Positions 23,188-34,155 of a stretch of DNA of 64,000 nt are shown here, piece by piece (the stretch's first letter is position 1; every line of letters begins with the position of its first letter). The position numbers were made by a program, and so were the translations under genes. The stretch lies in NCBI RefSeq assembly GCF_020497125.1, contig NC_059080.1, positions 47,371,563-47,435,562 of the forward strand. Reading direction: 5' to 3'. The notes below the pieces were generated by a model, which saw nothing but the letters and a program-made list of their open reading frames with translations, was not told the DNA's origin and searched no databases. Source of the DNA: Mauremys mutica. Taxonomy: Eukaryota; Chordata; Testudines; Geoemydidae.

Positions 23188-24746
23188 TAGGGTTGTCAAG
23201 CAATTAAAAAAAATTGTGATTAATCGCACTGTTAATAACAGAATACCATTTATTTAAATATATTTGGATGTTTTCTACATTTTCAAATGTATTGATTTCA
23301 ATTACAACACAGAATACAAAGTATACAGACCTCACTTTATTTTTTATTACAAGAATTTGCACTGTAAAAAAACAAATAGTATTTTTCAGTTCACCTAATA
23401 CAAGTACTGTAGTGCAATCTCTTTATCATGAAAGTTGAACTTACAAATGTAGAATTATGTACAAAAAAACCTGCATTCAAAAATAAAATAATGTAAAATT
23501 TTAGAGCCTGCAAGTCTACTCAGTCCTACTTCTTGTTAAGCCAATTGCTCAAACAAGTTTGTTTACATTTGCAGGAGATAATACTGCCCAGTTCTTGCTG
23601 ACAATATCACCTGCCAGTGAGAACAGGCGTTCTCATGGCACTGTTGTAGCCGGAATTGCAAGATATTTACATGCCAGATGCACTAAAGATTCATATGTGC
23701 CTTCATACTTCAACCACCATTCCAGTGGACAAGAGTCCATGCTGATGACAGGTTCTGCTCAATAAGAATCCAAAGAAGTGCAGATTGATGCATGTTCATT
23801 TTCATTATCTGAGTCAGATGCCACCAGCAGAAGGTTGATTTTCTTTTTTGGTGGTTCAGGTTCTGTAGTTTCTGCATTGTAGTGTTGCTCTTTTAAGACT
23901 TCTGAAAGCATGCTCTACACCTCATCTCTCTCAGATTTTGGCAGGCACTTCAGATTCTTAAACCTTGGGTTGAGTGCTGTAGCTATCTTTAGAAATCTCA
24001 CATTGGTACCACCTTTGTGTTCTGTCAAATCTGCAGTGACAGTGTTCTTAAAATGAACAACACGTGTCATCATCCGAGAATGCTATAACATGAAATATAT
24101 GGCAGAATGCGGGTAAAACAGAGCAGGGGACATACAATTCTCCCCAAAAGAGTTCAGTCACAAATTTAATTAACGCATTATTTTTTTAACTAGCGTGGAA
24201 GCATGTCCTCTGGAATGATGGCCAAAGCATGAAGGGGCATACAAATGTTTAGCATATCTGGCACATAAATACCTTGCAATGCTGGCTACAAAAGTGCCAT
24301 GCAAGTGGCTGTTCTCACTTTCTGGTGACATTGTAAATAAGAAGAGGGCAGCATGATCTCCTGTAAATGTAAACAAACTTGTTTGTCTTAGCGATCAGCT
24401 GAACAAGAAGTAGGACTGAAGTTTTACATTGTTTTGTTTTTGAGTGTAGTTATGTAACAAAAAAACAAACATTTGTAAGTTGCACTTTCACAACAAAGAG
24501 ATTGCACTATAGTACTTGTATGAGGTGAATTAAAAATACTCATTTTTACAGTGCAAATATTTGTAATTGAAATCACAGTATATATTTTTTATTACAACAC
24601 CGAATTATATATGAAAATGTAGAAAAACATCCAAAATATTTAGTAAATTTCAATTAATAATTCTATTGTTTAACAGTGCAATTAAAACTGTGATTAATTT
24701 TTTTGAGTTAATTGCGTGAGTTAACTGCAATTAATCGATAGCCCTA
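23188..24746. mobile_element. Fold-back hAT transposon with about 560-bp inverted arms
   Basis: Ends TAGGGTTGTCAAGC and, inverted, TAGGGCTATCGATTAAT. Exact 8-bp target duplications GTTAAAAT lie at 23180-23187 and 24747-24754. The arms (about 23188-23760 and 24190-24746) are inverted copies of one another well beyond the usual short TIR. Each arm includes the end of the hAT transposase gene. A unique middle (about 23761-24189) carries more transposase remnant. The arms have diverged by many point changes, so the insertion is old. Confidence 0.88.
23565..24185 (-). pseudogene. hAT transposase C-terminal remnant
   Basis: On the - strand the segment reads through TALNPRFKNLKCLPKSERDE (the hAT FxDPRFK-type block, about 23930-23990), then an acidic and basic linker (PPKKKINLL). 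It ends at the dimerisation domain CKYLAIPATTVP and RLFSLAGDIVSK, with a stop replacing part of the CERLFS block. In-frame stops and small lesions make it non-functional. A second, inverted copy of the dimerisation domain (LFSLSGDIVNKKRAA) lies on the + strand at about 24240-24411 in the right arm. Confidence 0.8.
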
Positions 24747-24841
24747 GTTAAAATATTTTCAGTCAGCTCTACTTTTCAAATCCCTCTTCAGTGGTGATGT
24801 CATAACTATAAAGGGAAGGGTAACAACCAGTGATGAGCTGC

Positions 24842-24916
24842 CAAAATCTTAACAACGGGTTCCCTATAAAAAGTTCTGATTTAACAACGGGTTCCCTATA
24901 AAAAGTTCTGATTTAA
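24842..24916 (+). repeat. Two-copy tandem duplication inside the hAT end
   Basis: The unit 'taacaacgggttccctata' plus 'aaaagttctgattt' occurs twice head to tail with no mismatch that I can see. It is a recent slippage or replication duplication near the left end of the hAT element. Confidence 0.85.
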
Positions 24917-25334
24917 GGGATGTGTGCGACAGCATGTATTTTTTGTACCAATAGGGTTACCATACGTCCATATTTTCCCAGGAGGTGATTAAGAACCGAA
25001 AAGCCTGACATGTCCAGGAAAATACAGATGTATTTTAACCCTACCTAAAGTTCTTTTTTAAAAAGATGGGGCTGAACTAGAAATGAGCTCCGTTTCACAT
25101 GTGTGGGTGGTGATCAGGGACAGTCTCAATTTTTGGGTCTTTTTCTTATATAGGCTCCTATTACCCCTCACCCCCATCCTGATTTTTCACATTTGCTGTC
25201 TGGTCACTCTAGGGTGTGCACATGTGTGGGTCCCAGCTGCTCCCTGCCCCCCCCTCATTAAAGCACGTGTGCAGGGTTACTGCCCTGGGAACTGCAGGGC
25301 ACCAGTGGATGTGGGGCTGGCTGCAGATAGGGGC

Positions 25335-26440
25335 GTGGGGCAGGGCTAGCTGGAGGCAGGGAGTGACACGGGCTGGCTGTGGGCAGGTGATGCAGACGGG
25401 CGGGCTGCGGGTGGCTGTGGGCAGGGGGTGGCTGCGGGCGGCTGTGGGCAGAGGCTGGCTGCAGGCAGGGGGTGGCTGTGGCAGGGGCTGCAGGCAGGGG
25501 CTGGCTGTGGGCAGAGGGTGGCGGGGGCAGGGGCTGGCTGGGGGCGGGGGCTGGCTGGGGGCAGAGGGCGGCTGTGGGCAGGGGGTGGGGCAGGGGGTGG
25601 CTGTGGGCAGGGGCTGGCTGCAGGCAGGGGGGTGGCTGGGGGCAGGGGGGTGGCTGGGGGCAAGGGGCTGGCTGGGGGCAAGGGGCTGGCTGGGGGCAGG
25701 GGGTGGCTGGGGCTGGGGACAGGGGCTGGCTGGGGCTGGGGACAGGGGCTGGCTGGGGCTGGCTGGGGGCAGGGGGTGGCTGGGGGCAGGGGGCTGGCTG
25801 GGGGCAGAGGGCGGCTGGGGGCAGGGGGCGGCGGGGGGCAGGGGGTGGCTGCGGGCAGGGGCTGGCTGGGGGCGGCTGCAGGCAGGGGCTGGCTGGGGGC
25901 AGGGGCTGGCTGGGGGCAGGGGCTGGCTGGGGGCAGGGGGTGGGGCAGGGGCTGGCTGCAGGCAGGGGGCTGGCTGGGGGCTGGCTGGGGGCAGGGGCTG
26001 GCTGGGGGCTGGCTGCGGGTAGGGGCTGGCAGGGGGCAGGGGCTGGCAGGGGGCAGGGGCTGGCAGGGGGCTGGCTGTGGGCAGGGGCTGGCTGCAGGCA
26101 GGGGGCTGGCTGGGGGCAGGGGGCTGGCTGGGGGCAGGGGCTGGCTGCGGGTGGCTGGGGGCAGGGGGTGGCTGGGGCTGGCTGGGGGCAGGGGCTGGCG
26201 GCAGGGGCGGGCTGGGGGCAGGGGCAGGGGGCGGCTGGGGGCAGGGGCGGGCTGGGGCTGGCTGGGGGCAGGGGCTGGCTGGGGCTGGCAGGGGCTGGGG
26301 GCGGCTGGGGCTGGCAGGGGCTGGGGGCGGCTGGGGCTGGCAGGGGCTGGGGGCGGCAGGGGCGGGCAGGGGCTGGGGGCAGGGGCGGGCAGGGGGCGGC
26401 TGGGGCTGGCTGGGGGCAGGGAAGGCGGGGGAGGGGCGCA
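25335..26440. repeat. 1.1-kb G-rich minisatellite (GGGGGCAGGGGCTGGCTG type)
   Basis: Dozens of imperfect units built from GGGGGCAGGGG and CTGGCTG, roughly 12-18 bp per unit, strongly G-rich on the + strand. It contains almost no stop codons, so long frames open on both strands are artefacts. Runs of four or more G every few bases give high G-quadruplex potential. Unit order shows higher-order duplications, for example repeated CTGGCAGGGGCTGGGGGCGG blocks near 26280-26360. Confidence 0.92.
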
Positions 26441-26863
26441 GATACTCACACAGGGGGGAGCGGCTGGGAGCAGCAGGACGCAGCCGGAGCCCCAGGGCCA
26501 GAGGTCCAAAGAGCAGGAGCAGCAACAGGGCCAGGAGGCAGCTCACATGGCTCTCACAGCACAGCGCAGCGCCCCCCCGGCGGCCGGGAGGAGGAATTAC
26601 AGGCTTCCCAGGCAGAGCCCATCAAAGCTTCCCTCGCAGGGAAGCCAGTTAACAAGCGGTTCTAAAACCGCTTCTAAATTTAACAACGGGTTCGCGTGAA
26701 CCCGTGCGAACCGGCTCCAGCTCACACCTGGTAACAACCCTCCTGTATACAATTCTATAAAATCCCTCCTGGCCAGAGGCACCAAAATCCTTTTACCTGT
26801 AAAGGGTTAAGAAGCTCAGATAACCTGGCTGACACCTGACCCAAAGGACCAATAAGGGGACAC

Positions 26864-27060
26864 TTTTCACTAGGAGGGGGGTGAAGCACTGGAATGGGTT
26901 GCCTAGGGAGGTGGTGGAATCTCCTTCTTTAGAGGTTTTAAGGTCAGGCTTGACAAAGCTCTGGCTGGGATGATTTAGTTGGGAACTGGTCCTGCTTTGA
27001 GCAGGGGGTTGGACTAGATGACCTCCTGAGGTCCCTTCCAACCCTAATGTTCTATGATTC
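26864..27060 (+). mobile_element. CR1 3' tail fragment in an LTR
   Basis: About 197 bp from 'ttttcactagg' to 'ttctatgattct', the extreme 3' end of the young CR1 family, 5'-truncated. The LTR reads 'aataaggggaca' before it and 'agatactttcaaatc' after it, matching the uninterrupted LTR copy at 29379-30196. Confidence 0.88.
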
Positions 27061-27846
27061 TAAGATACTTTCAAATCTTGCGGGGGGTGGGGGGGAAGGG
27101 AGGGAAAGGCTGCTGTTTGTGCTCTTTTAGGTGGTGTTCGCTCTTGGGACCGGACATCAATCCATGCTCTCCAAATCTTTCTGCACAAGTCTCTCATATT
27201 TCAAATTTGTAACTAACAGCCAGGCAAGGCGGGTTAGTTTTATTTTTGTTTTCTCAACTTGTAAATGTTCCTTTGCTAGAGGGAGGTTTATCCCTGTTTT
27301 GCTGTAACTTTGAATCTGATTATCCTGTAAAGTTGTTTATTTCTGTAAAATCAGGATGGAAATTTTACCTTTTAATAAAATCCTTCTTTTAAGAACCTGA
27401 TTGATTTTTCATTGTTTTAAGATCCAAGGGTTTTGGATCTGTGTTCACCAGAACTAACTGGTGAGGGTATACTCTCAAGCCTACCCAGGAAAAGGGGTGT
27501 AAGGACTTTGGGGGGAGGAATTAGTCTCAAATCTGCCCAGGAAAGGGGAGGTTAAGGACTTGGGAAATATTTGGGGGAAGGCAGAGTTCCAAGTGGCTCT
27601 CCCCTAAGATTTGGAACACGCTTGGTGGTAGCAGCTTACTGTTAACCTAAGCTGGTAAATAAGCTTAGGGGATCTTTCATGCGGGTCCCCACATCTGTAC
27701 CCTAGAGTTCAGAGTGGGGAAGGAACCCCGACAGGTGAACAAGTAGATTATCTGTTTTTTGATTTGCAGTCATACCTTAGTCAAGAGCCTCAGACCTTGC
27801 AAGCTAAGCAAGGTCAGGCCTGGTCAAAATATTTTTTGAACTCTAA

Positions 27847-28113
27847 GGCCTGGTCTACACTGGGGGGGGGGGGGTTTCGAACTAAGGTACGCGACTTCAG
27901 CTACGCAAATAGCGTAGCTGAAGTCGAACTACCTTAGTTCGAACTGCCTACCTGTCCAGACGCCGCGGGATCGAAGTCCGCGGCTTCCCCGTTGACTCCG
28001 CCACCGCCGTTCGCGGTGGTGGAGTTCCTGAGTCGACGGGAGCGCGTTCGGAGTTCGAACTCCGAGAAGTCGAACTCTACGCGTCAACCCGGCGGGTAAG
28101 TATAGACCTACCC
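27847..28113. mobile_element. MITE, PIF/Harbinger-like
   Basis: 267 bp with inverted ends GGCCTGGTCTACACT and complement GGGTAGGTCTATACT, and a TAA target duplication at 27844-27846 and 28114-28116. Inside is a strong palindrome (gacttcagctacg / cgtagctgaagtc around 27890-27930) and a CpG-rich half. The 3-bp TAA duplication suggests Harbinger-type mobilisation, but no transposase is present to confirm the superfamily. Confidence 0.72.
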
Positions 28114-28849
28114 TAAGATTTACAAAAAGGCAGTAGAAGTAATACAAGTGATTCAGCAAGTGCAACTCTTCCATCTAACTATCAAATGAAGTAGTTCTCC
28201 AGAAAGATTCTTGGGCACCATGCTGTTGGTGTAGTCTTTGAGGAAACAGACAAGACCTCTAGTCGGTCGGGAACATTAGTAATCTCAGTGCATTTTTTGA
28301 GGGAGGAGTGAGTATTGTCAAATTGACCAAATTTCATTTTCTTTTTTAAAGTTTAATTCCACCCACCTGAATTCTTCTATTACCTCATGGCTAGATTTTG
28401 CTTTTGGATACAGCCCTGAGTAAGAGGTGGTGCATAAGCTGCCCTATCCCAGTAGTAATCTTGGAAGAGGCTACTTCAGACAACTCCCTCCCAGCTTCCC
28501 CCTTGCTAGTGGCATGGGGGAAGTTGGGTATAGGTATTTTGTTAGCCTATGCCAACAGCAAAATTATGGTTCACCATGCTGGCTCAGCTGTACTGGCCAG
28601 TATGGTGAGAGCAGAGGCAAGGCGTCACTCTTTCTTTTCCAACTTGCAGGTGTATGAGGGGATTCTTACTCCCCTGCACAGGCACATATGCAAAGTCAAA
28701 ATCTAGCTGTTATCTTTATCCGAATTACCATATTCTTTGCTACTTATCTGGACATCAGCTATTTGAGGTACTTAATAGCCCTCATTTCCACCCCACAATG
28801 TACCTCTGAGTTAAAGCATTAAGGGAAATCAGGAAATAGACATTCCAAT

Positions 28850-28990
28850 TTTAAAGATGGTGAATTGAGGCAGAGAAACAGAATGACTTGGGCGAGGTCA
28901 CACAGGAAGTCTGTGGCAGAGCAGGAAAGCTTGGCTCAATTCCCTAAGTGCCAGGTTAGTCCCCTAACCAACGAACCATCCTCCTCTCCA
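28850..28990 (-). mobile_element. MIR-type SINE
   Basis: On the - strand it reads the MIR core, 'ctgctctgccacagacttcctgtgtgacc', and then a 'tctgcctcaattcaccatc' stretch equivalent to the usual 'cctcagtttccccatc'. It is diverged, and the tRNA-like head is only partly visible. Confidence 0.7.
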
Positions 28991-29378
28991 GAGAATTTCT
29001 CTGGGGCTCTGTTTTCCTTACCCGCCCTTTGTTAAATGCTTTGCAATTCTATAGAGCCTTTCATTTAAAGCTCTCAAAGTATTAGAACACTTTATAATTC
29101 TGTAAAGCAATATGATGCATGTCAATGGCACTATATTTATCAGTAAATACATAGGTTTTTTCCTCTGAGGCATAGAGATTTAGTGACCAACTTACAAATT
29201 CCAGCTGCAACTATTTAAACTAAAATGGCTTCAAGGAGAACCTATGATTGATTGAGATACACTAATCTAGATAAAGTCTGGGATCTGGAAGTCAAGCTAT
29301 GTTTTCTAGTTTGTGCTTTAAAAGTCACTTTGACCCAACTGAGGAGTTTAATAAGTATTGTTAAAATGCATCTGAGGT

Positions 29379-30196
29379 TGTCAAATATAAAGGGAAGGGT
29401 AACCACCTTTTTGTATACAGTACTATAAAATCCCTTAAGGCCAGAGGCACAAAATCCTTTTACCTGTAAAGGGTTAAGAAGCTCAGGTAACCTACCTGGC
29501 ACCTGACCAAAAGGACCAATAAGGGGACAAGATACTTTCAAATCTGGGGAGGAAAAAAGGCTTTGTTTTGTCTGTTCTTTGTCTGTCTGTTCTGTGTGCT
29601 TGCTGGAGACAGATCAAGAAAGCAAGCAATCCATCTCCATTAGTATTAGTAAGTACTAGCGAAGGAATGTGTTAGCTTCCTTTTATTTTGGCTTGTGATT
29701 TCCTTGTCTAAGAGGGAGGTTTATACCTGGTTTTGTAACTTTAAGGTTTTGCCTGGAGGTGAGATCCTCTGTGTTCTTGAGTCTTTTGTTATTCTGTAAA
29801 GTACTCACCATCCTGATTTTACAGAGTTAATTCTTTTACCTTTTCTTTAATTAAAATTCTTCTAAGAACCTGATTAATTTTTCATTGTTTTAACATCCAA
29901 GGGTTTGGGTCTGTTTCACCTGTAGCAATTGGTGAGGAGATTATTCTCAAGCCTGCCCAGGAAAAGGGATGTAGGGGCTTAGGGGGATATTTGGGGAAGG
30001 TAGGGCTCCAAGTGGCCCTCCCTAAATGTTTCTTTAAATCACTTGGTGGTGGCAGTGTTACCTAATCCAAGGTACAAGGAAGGATTTGTGCCTTGGGGAG
30101 TTTTTAACCTAAGCTGGTAGAAATAAGCTTAGGGGGTCTTCATTCGGGTCCCCACGTCTGTACCCTAAAGTTCAGAGTGGGGAGGGAACCCTGACA
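29379..30196 (+). repeat. Solo LTR of the same family as 24798-27733
   Basis: Uninterrupted 818-bp copy from TGTCAAATATAAAGGG to AACCCTGACA, with exact 5-bp target duplications GAGGT at 29374-29378 and 30197-30201. It provides the reference for where the other copies are interrupted. It ends only 131 bp from the SLAIN-like exon boundary at 30327. Confidence 0.9.
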
Positions 30197-30326
30197 GAGG
30201 TGAACACCATTTTTACACAATTACTTTACAGATGTGAAATGCACTTCAACCATCACAGATGTCAATATTGTTGGCAAAATTTGTTAAGGTGCATTTAATT
30301 TTTTTATATTCATTTCAAGATCTTAC

Positions 30327-30648
30327 CTCTTGGATGGCTGTATCAGTTTGCTCTTCGGAGTAGAAGTTCCTCCAACAGATGTTCGTACTTTAACAGGTGA
30401 ATTTTTGGCTCCAGTGGCCATACTACTGCTTCTCGCAGTGGAAGAACTGCTATTAGAAGACCCTGGACTGAGAGTTGAAGACTGTGGCTTTCGGACTCCA
30501 CTTGCAGGAGTGGTGTAACTGGAAGCTTTTAGTGGCTGCCTTGATGTCAACAGAGAGTTTGTGCATGACCCTGCTTTCATTGGCTGTCGGACTGTTAAGG
30601 GAGACTGGCCAGCACTAGAGGAATACCTGAGCTTATTGCAAGCCAGAC
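30327..30648 (-). CDS. SLAIN-motif protein, coding exon (penultimate)
   Basis: Acceptor ttcacatctag before 30648; donor AAGAG|GTAAGA at 30326-30325. Two bases complete a Ser codon from the exon at 32959. The protein reads LACNKLRYSSSAGQSPLTVR, then QPMKAGSCTNSLL, a Ser-rich low-complexity stretch, and TPKSKLIQPSKR at the end. The S/P-rich, positively charged composition with RQP.KA and SKL.QP blocks is the C-terminal half of SLAIN1/SLAIN2, the region that contacts microtubules and ch-TOG. The reading frame is fully open and in phase with both neighbours. Confidence 0.92.
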
Positions 30649-30679
30649 CTAGATGTGAAGGGAGGGGTGGCCCCCCATG

Positions 30680-30706
30680 GGAGAGAGAGAGAGAGAAAAA
30701 AAGAAA
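30680..30706. repeat. (GA)n microsatellite next to the exon acceptor
   Basis: About 25 bp of gagaga followed by an A-rich tail, 30 bases upstream (in transcript sense) of the splice acceptor at 30648. Confidence 0.85.
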
Positions 30707-30721
30707 TAAGTTAGCAATACT

Positions 30722-32834
30722 GTCATAGAATCATAGAAGATTAGAGTTGGAAGAGACCTCAGAAGGTCATCTAGTCCAACCCCCTGCTCAAAGCAGGACT
30801 AACACCAACTAAATCATCCCAGCCAGGGCTTTGTCAAGCCTGACCTTAGATGTTTTCAAGGAAGGAGATTCCACCACCTCCCTAGGTAACCCATTCCAGT
30901 GCTTCACCACCCTCCTAATAAAATAGTTTTCCATAATATGCAACCTAGACCTTCCCCACTGCAACTTAAGACCATTGCTCCTTGTTCTGTCATCTGCCAT
31001 CACTGGGAACAGCCTAGCTCCATCCTCTTTGGAACCCCCCTTCAGGTAGTTGAAGGTTGCTATCAAATCCCCCCTCATTCTTCTCTTCTTCAGACTAAAC
31101 AAGCCCAGTTCCCTCAGCCTCTCCTCATAAGTCTTGTGCCCTAATGATTTTTGTTGACCTCCACTGGACTCTCTCCAATTTGTCCACATCCTTCGTGAAG
31201 TTGGCGGCCCAAACTTCAGACGCAATACTCCAGATGTGGCCTCACAAGTGCCAAATAGAGGGAAATAATCACTTCCCTCGATCTGGTGGCAATGCTCCTA
31301 CTAATAAAGCCCAAGAAGCCATTAGCCTTCTTGGCAACAAGGGCGCACTGTTGACTCTCATCCAGCTTCTCGTTCACTGTTACCCCTACGTCCTTTTCTG
31401 CAGAACTGCTGCCTAGCCATTCGGCCCCTAGCCTGTAGCAGCGCATGGGATTCTTCTGTCCTAAGTGCAGGACTCTGCACTTGTCCTTGTTGAACCTCAT
31501 CAGATTTCTTTTGGCCCCAATCCTCCAATTTGTCTAGGTCACTCTGGACCCTGTCCCTATCGTCTAGCATATCTACCTCTCCCCCACAGCTTAACGTCAT
31601 CTGTGAACTTTCTGAGGGTGCAATCCATCCCATCATTCAGATCATTAATGAAGATGTTGAACAAAAGCAGCCCAAGGACCAGTCCCAATGCCAGCTAGAC
31701 ATCAAGCCATTGATCACTACCCGTTGAGCACGATGATCTAGCCAGCTTTCTATCCACCTTATAGTCCATTCATCCAATCCATAGTTCTTTAACTTGCTGG
31801 CAAGAATACTGTGGGAGATGGTATCAAAAGCTTTGCTAAATCAAGATATATCATGTTCAGTGCTTTCCCCATATCCACAGAGTCAGTTATCTCATCAAAG
31901 AAGGCAATCAGGTTGGTCAGGCATGACTTGCCCTTGGTGAATCCATGTTGACTGTTGCTGATCACCTTCCTCTCCCCCGAGTGCTTCAAAATGGATTCCT
32001 TGAGGACCTGCTCCATGATTTTTCCAGGGACTGGAGGTCAGGTTCACCAGTATGTAGTTCTCCGGGTTCTCCTTCTTCCCCTTTTTAAAGGTAGGCATTA
32101 TATTTGCCCTTTTCCAATTGTCCAGGACCTCCCCCAATCGCCACGAGTTTTCAAAGATAATGGCCAATGGCTCTGCAATCACATCAGCCAATTCCCTCAG
32201 CACCCTTGGATGCATTAGCAGACCCATTGACTTGTGCATGTCCAGCTTTTCTAAATAGTCCTTAATCCGTTCTTTTGCCACTGAGGGCTGCTCACCTCCT
32301 CCCAATACTGTCCTACCCAGTGCAGCAGTCTGGGAGCTGACGTTGTCTGTGAAGACTGAAGCAAAAGAACATTGAGTACTTCAGCTTTTTCCACATCATC
32401 TGTCACTAGGTTGCTTCCCTCATTCAGTAAGGTCCCACACTTTCCCTGACCTTGTTACTAACGTACCTGTAAAAACCATTCTTGTTATCCTTCACATCCC
32501 TTCCTAGCTACAACTCCAGTTGTGCTTTGGCCTTCCTGATTACATCCCTGCATGCTCGAGCAATATTTTTATATTCCTCCCTGGTCATCTGTACAAGTTT
32601 CCACCCCTTGAAAGCTTCCTTTCTATGTTTAAGCTCACCGAAGATTTCTCTGTTAAGCCAAGCTGGTCACCTGCCATATTTGCTATTCTTTCTGCACATT
32701 GGAATGGTTTGTTCCTGCACCCTCAATAAGGCTTCTTTAAAATACAGTCAGCTCTCCTGGACTCCTTTCCCCCTCATATTAGCCTCCCAGGGAATCCTGC
32801 CCATCAGTTCCCTGAGGGAGTCCAAGTCTGTCCC
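30722..32834 (-). mobile_element. CR1 LINE, 5'-truncated
   Basis: The 3' tail is at the left (tcatagaatcatagaag). Reading leftward on the - strand it carries the ORF2 C-terminus, the RT palm, and the end of the endonuclease at 32830. RT text is visible as [12 protein letters not shown] near 31910 and [20 protein letters not shown] near 31370. Many frameshifts are present. It lies in the intron between the SLAIN-like exons at 30648 and 32959, in the same orientation as the gene, and ends 125 bp from the exon. Confidence 0.88.
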
Positions 32835-32958
32835 AAGAATATTTTAGGATGCTGGGCCTTTTAAGAGCCTCAAAGCTGCAGTCAGGCAAATTAAGTTTAA
32901 CTAAGAACAAAAATAATAATTTTGCCACTTCATTTTTAAAATGATAAAGTGAACTGAC

Positions 32959-33096
32959 TTGTTGATGGTTGCTGAATTCTGGAAAGTCGGCTGCTGGGCA
33001 CCTGCAAATCTGATTCCAGACTCCGACTGCTTCTTACAGATTCCAGTGAGCGAAGGCTTGTCCTACCTAGGTTAGGCATGCTGTGGCGCATTTCCT
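32959..33096 (-). CDS. SLAIN-motif protein, internal coding exon
   Basis: Acceptor atatttcag before 33096; donor CAACAA|GTCAGT. It begins with two bases completing a Glu codon and reads EMRHSMPNLGRTSLRSLESV, then a Ser/Arg-rich segment and LESDLQVPSSRLSRIQQPST. RHSMPNL and the following RSL..V..S.S.....QVP pattern match the equivalent block of SLAIN2 (RRSLPNL...QVPN) and SLAIN1 (RRSMPNL). 138 bp, fully open, in phase with both neighbours. Confidence 0.93.
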
Positions 33097-33324
33097 CTGA
33101 AATATGAATTTCCAATAGAATGTATATTATACAGTAATCAAATTGCCTTCATTGTTTAATCTATTCCTAGGAAATTGCACACTACCATTTTAATTCAAAA
33201 TAATAATAAACAGAGCAAACATAACCAATTGCAGGAGTGGTTTCCATGAAACAGCTAATCTTTCCCTAAATCATTTCCAAGCTATTTTTAATACATAGTA
33301 TCGTAAAGTTTACAGCCAGCCTAC

Positions 33325-33642
33325 CTTCGTTATTTGTGTATTTTAGTGGGTCTTGCATTGGACTCTGCACAGCTCTCCTTGGGGGTCGAATTCGTGAGGT
33401 TGTTGTCCTGCTGTAATCTGCACCTGAAGAAGGGGATTGGCAACGGGGGGAGCTGAGAGGAGATGGCGAGTACCTATGAGCACTACGATAGGATAGCGAA
33501 CAATCATAATCATCCTCATCCTCCAGACTATATGTATCAAACTCTTGGTCACTATAGGTGCCTCTCCTCAGAGAGTGAAGGGAAGCACTGGAACTGCGAC
33601 GGGACACTGAAGCAGAACTTGAAGCACAGTCCTGGCGGAGAC
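33325..33642 (-). CDS. SLAIN-motif protein, central coding exon (SDQE block)
   Basis: Acceptor ttcacattttcag before 33642; donor ACGAAG|GTAGGC. It starts by completing a Ser codon (QEES|LRQ) and reads LRQDCASSSASVSRRSSSAS, then GTYSDQEFDTYSLEDEDDYD. The Ser/Arg/Pro-rich stretch that follows has RYSPSPLSSPRCQSPSS and SRIRPPRRAVQSP, ending KYTNNE. The RRGTxSDQExDxxSLEDED block and the SPSP..SPR repeats are SLAIN family hallmarks; SxIP-like and SPxR sites here are typical of EB1-associated proteins. Completely open across 106 codons. Confidence 0.94.
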
Positions 33643-34155
33643 CTGAAAATGTGAAATATATGTCAGATTCACAATAATTTATTACAAACCATTTCCCTGC
33701 CATACCACAGTAGGGATTAAGAAGTGCTACTCTGACCAATAATTAATTTGGCTTTGAGATTGGGTTCACACAACGGGAAAAAATACAGTTACCTACCTTT
33801 TGTAACTGTTGTTCTTCGAGATGTGTTGCTCATGCCCATTTCACTTGTGCATAGTTGTCGGAGACATTTGCCTTAGCGATTTCTGGAGGGCTGGCTGGGG
33901 CGCACCTTTGAGTGTCATGCTCATGTATCGGTATATTAGGCGCCTCCGTCCCTATGCACTCTCAGTTCCTTCTTACCAGCAACTCCGACAGAGGAGTAGG
34001 AGGGTGGGTAACGGAATGGACACAAACACCACATTGAAGAAAAATAGTTACAAAAGGTAGGTAACTATTTTTTCTTCTTCGAGTGCTTGCTCATGTCGAT
34101 TCCGTTCTAGGTGACTCACAAGCAGTATCTATGGAGGTGGGCTCGGAGTTCACAA

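Larger units (their letters stand above)
24828..26730. mobile_element. hAT element containing a G-rich minisatellite
   Basis: Inverted ends CAGTGATGAGCTG and (complement) CAGGTGTGAGCTGGAGCC. Exact 8-bp target duplications GTAACAAC lie at 24820-24827 and 26731-26738. It interrupts the LTR only 30 bp from that LTR's start. Most of its length is the minisatellite at 25335-26440. Confidence 0.88.
24798..27733 (+). repeat. LTR (solo) of an LTR retroelement, split by later insertions
   Basis: Starts TGTCATAACTATAAAGGG and ends CCCCGACA. Exact 5-bp target duplications GGTGA lie at 24793-24797 and 27734-27738. AATAAA at 27374-27379 sets the + orientation. The native LTR parts are 24798-24827, 26731-26863 and 27061-27733. 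The gaps hold a hAT element and a CR1 tail. No internal retroviral or gypsy-type coding sequence adjoins it, so it is a solo LTR. Confidence 0.85.

Noticed and set aside
25209..26546. 445-residue - strand frame with a signal-peptide-like start (Leu-rich) and a Pro/Gln-rich body
   Set aside because: It lies across the G-rich minisatellite, where long frames open on both strands. The Leu-rich start comes from the same skewed composition. No splice sites or conservation.
25428..26699. Long + strand Gly-rich frames over the same region
   Set aside because: Antisense and frame-shifted readings of the minisatellite; no stop codons can occur in the repeat unit.
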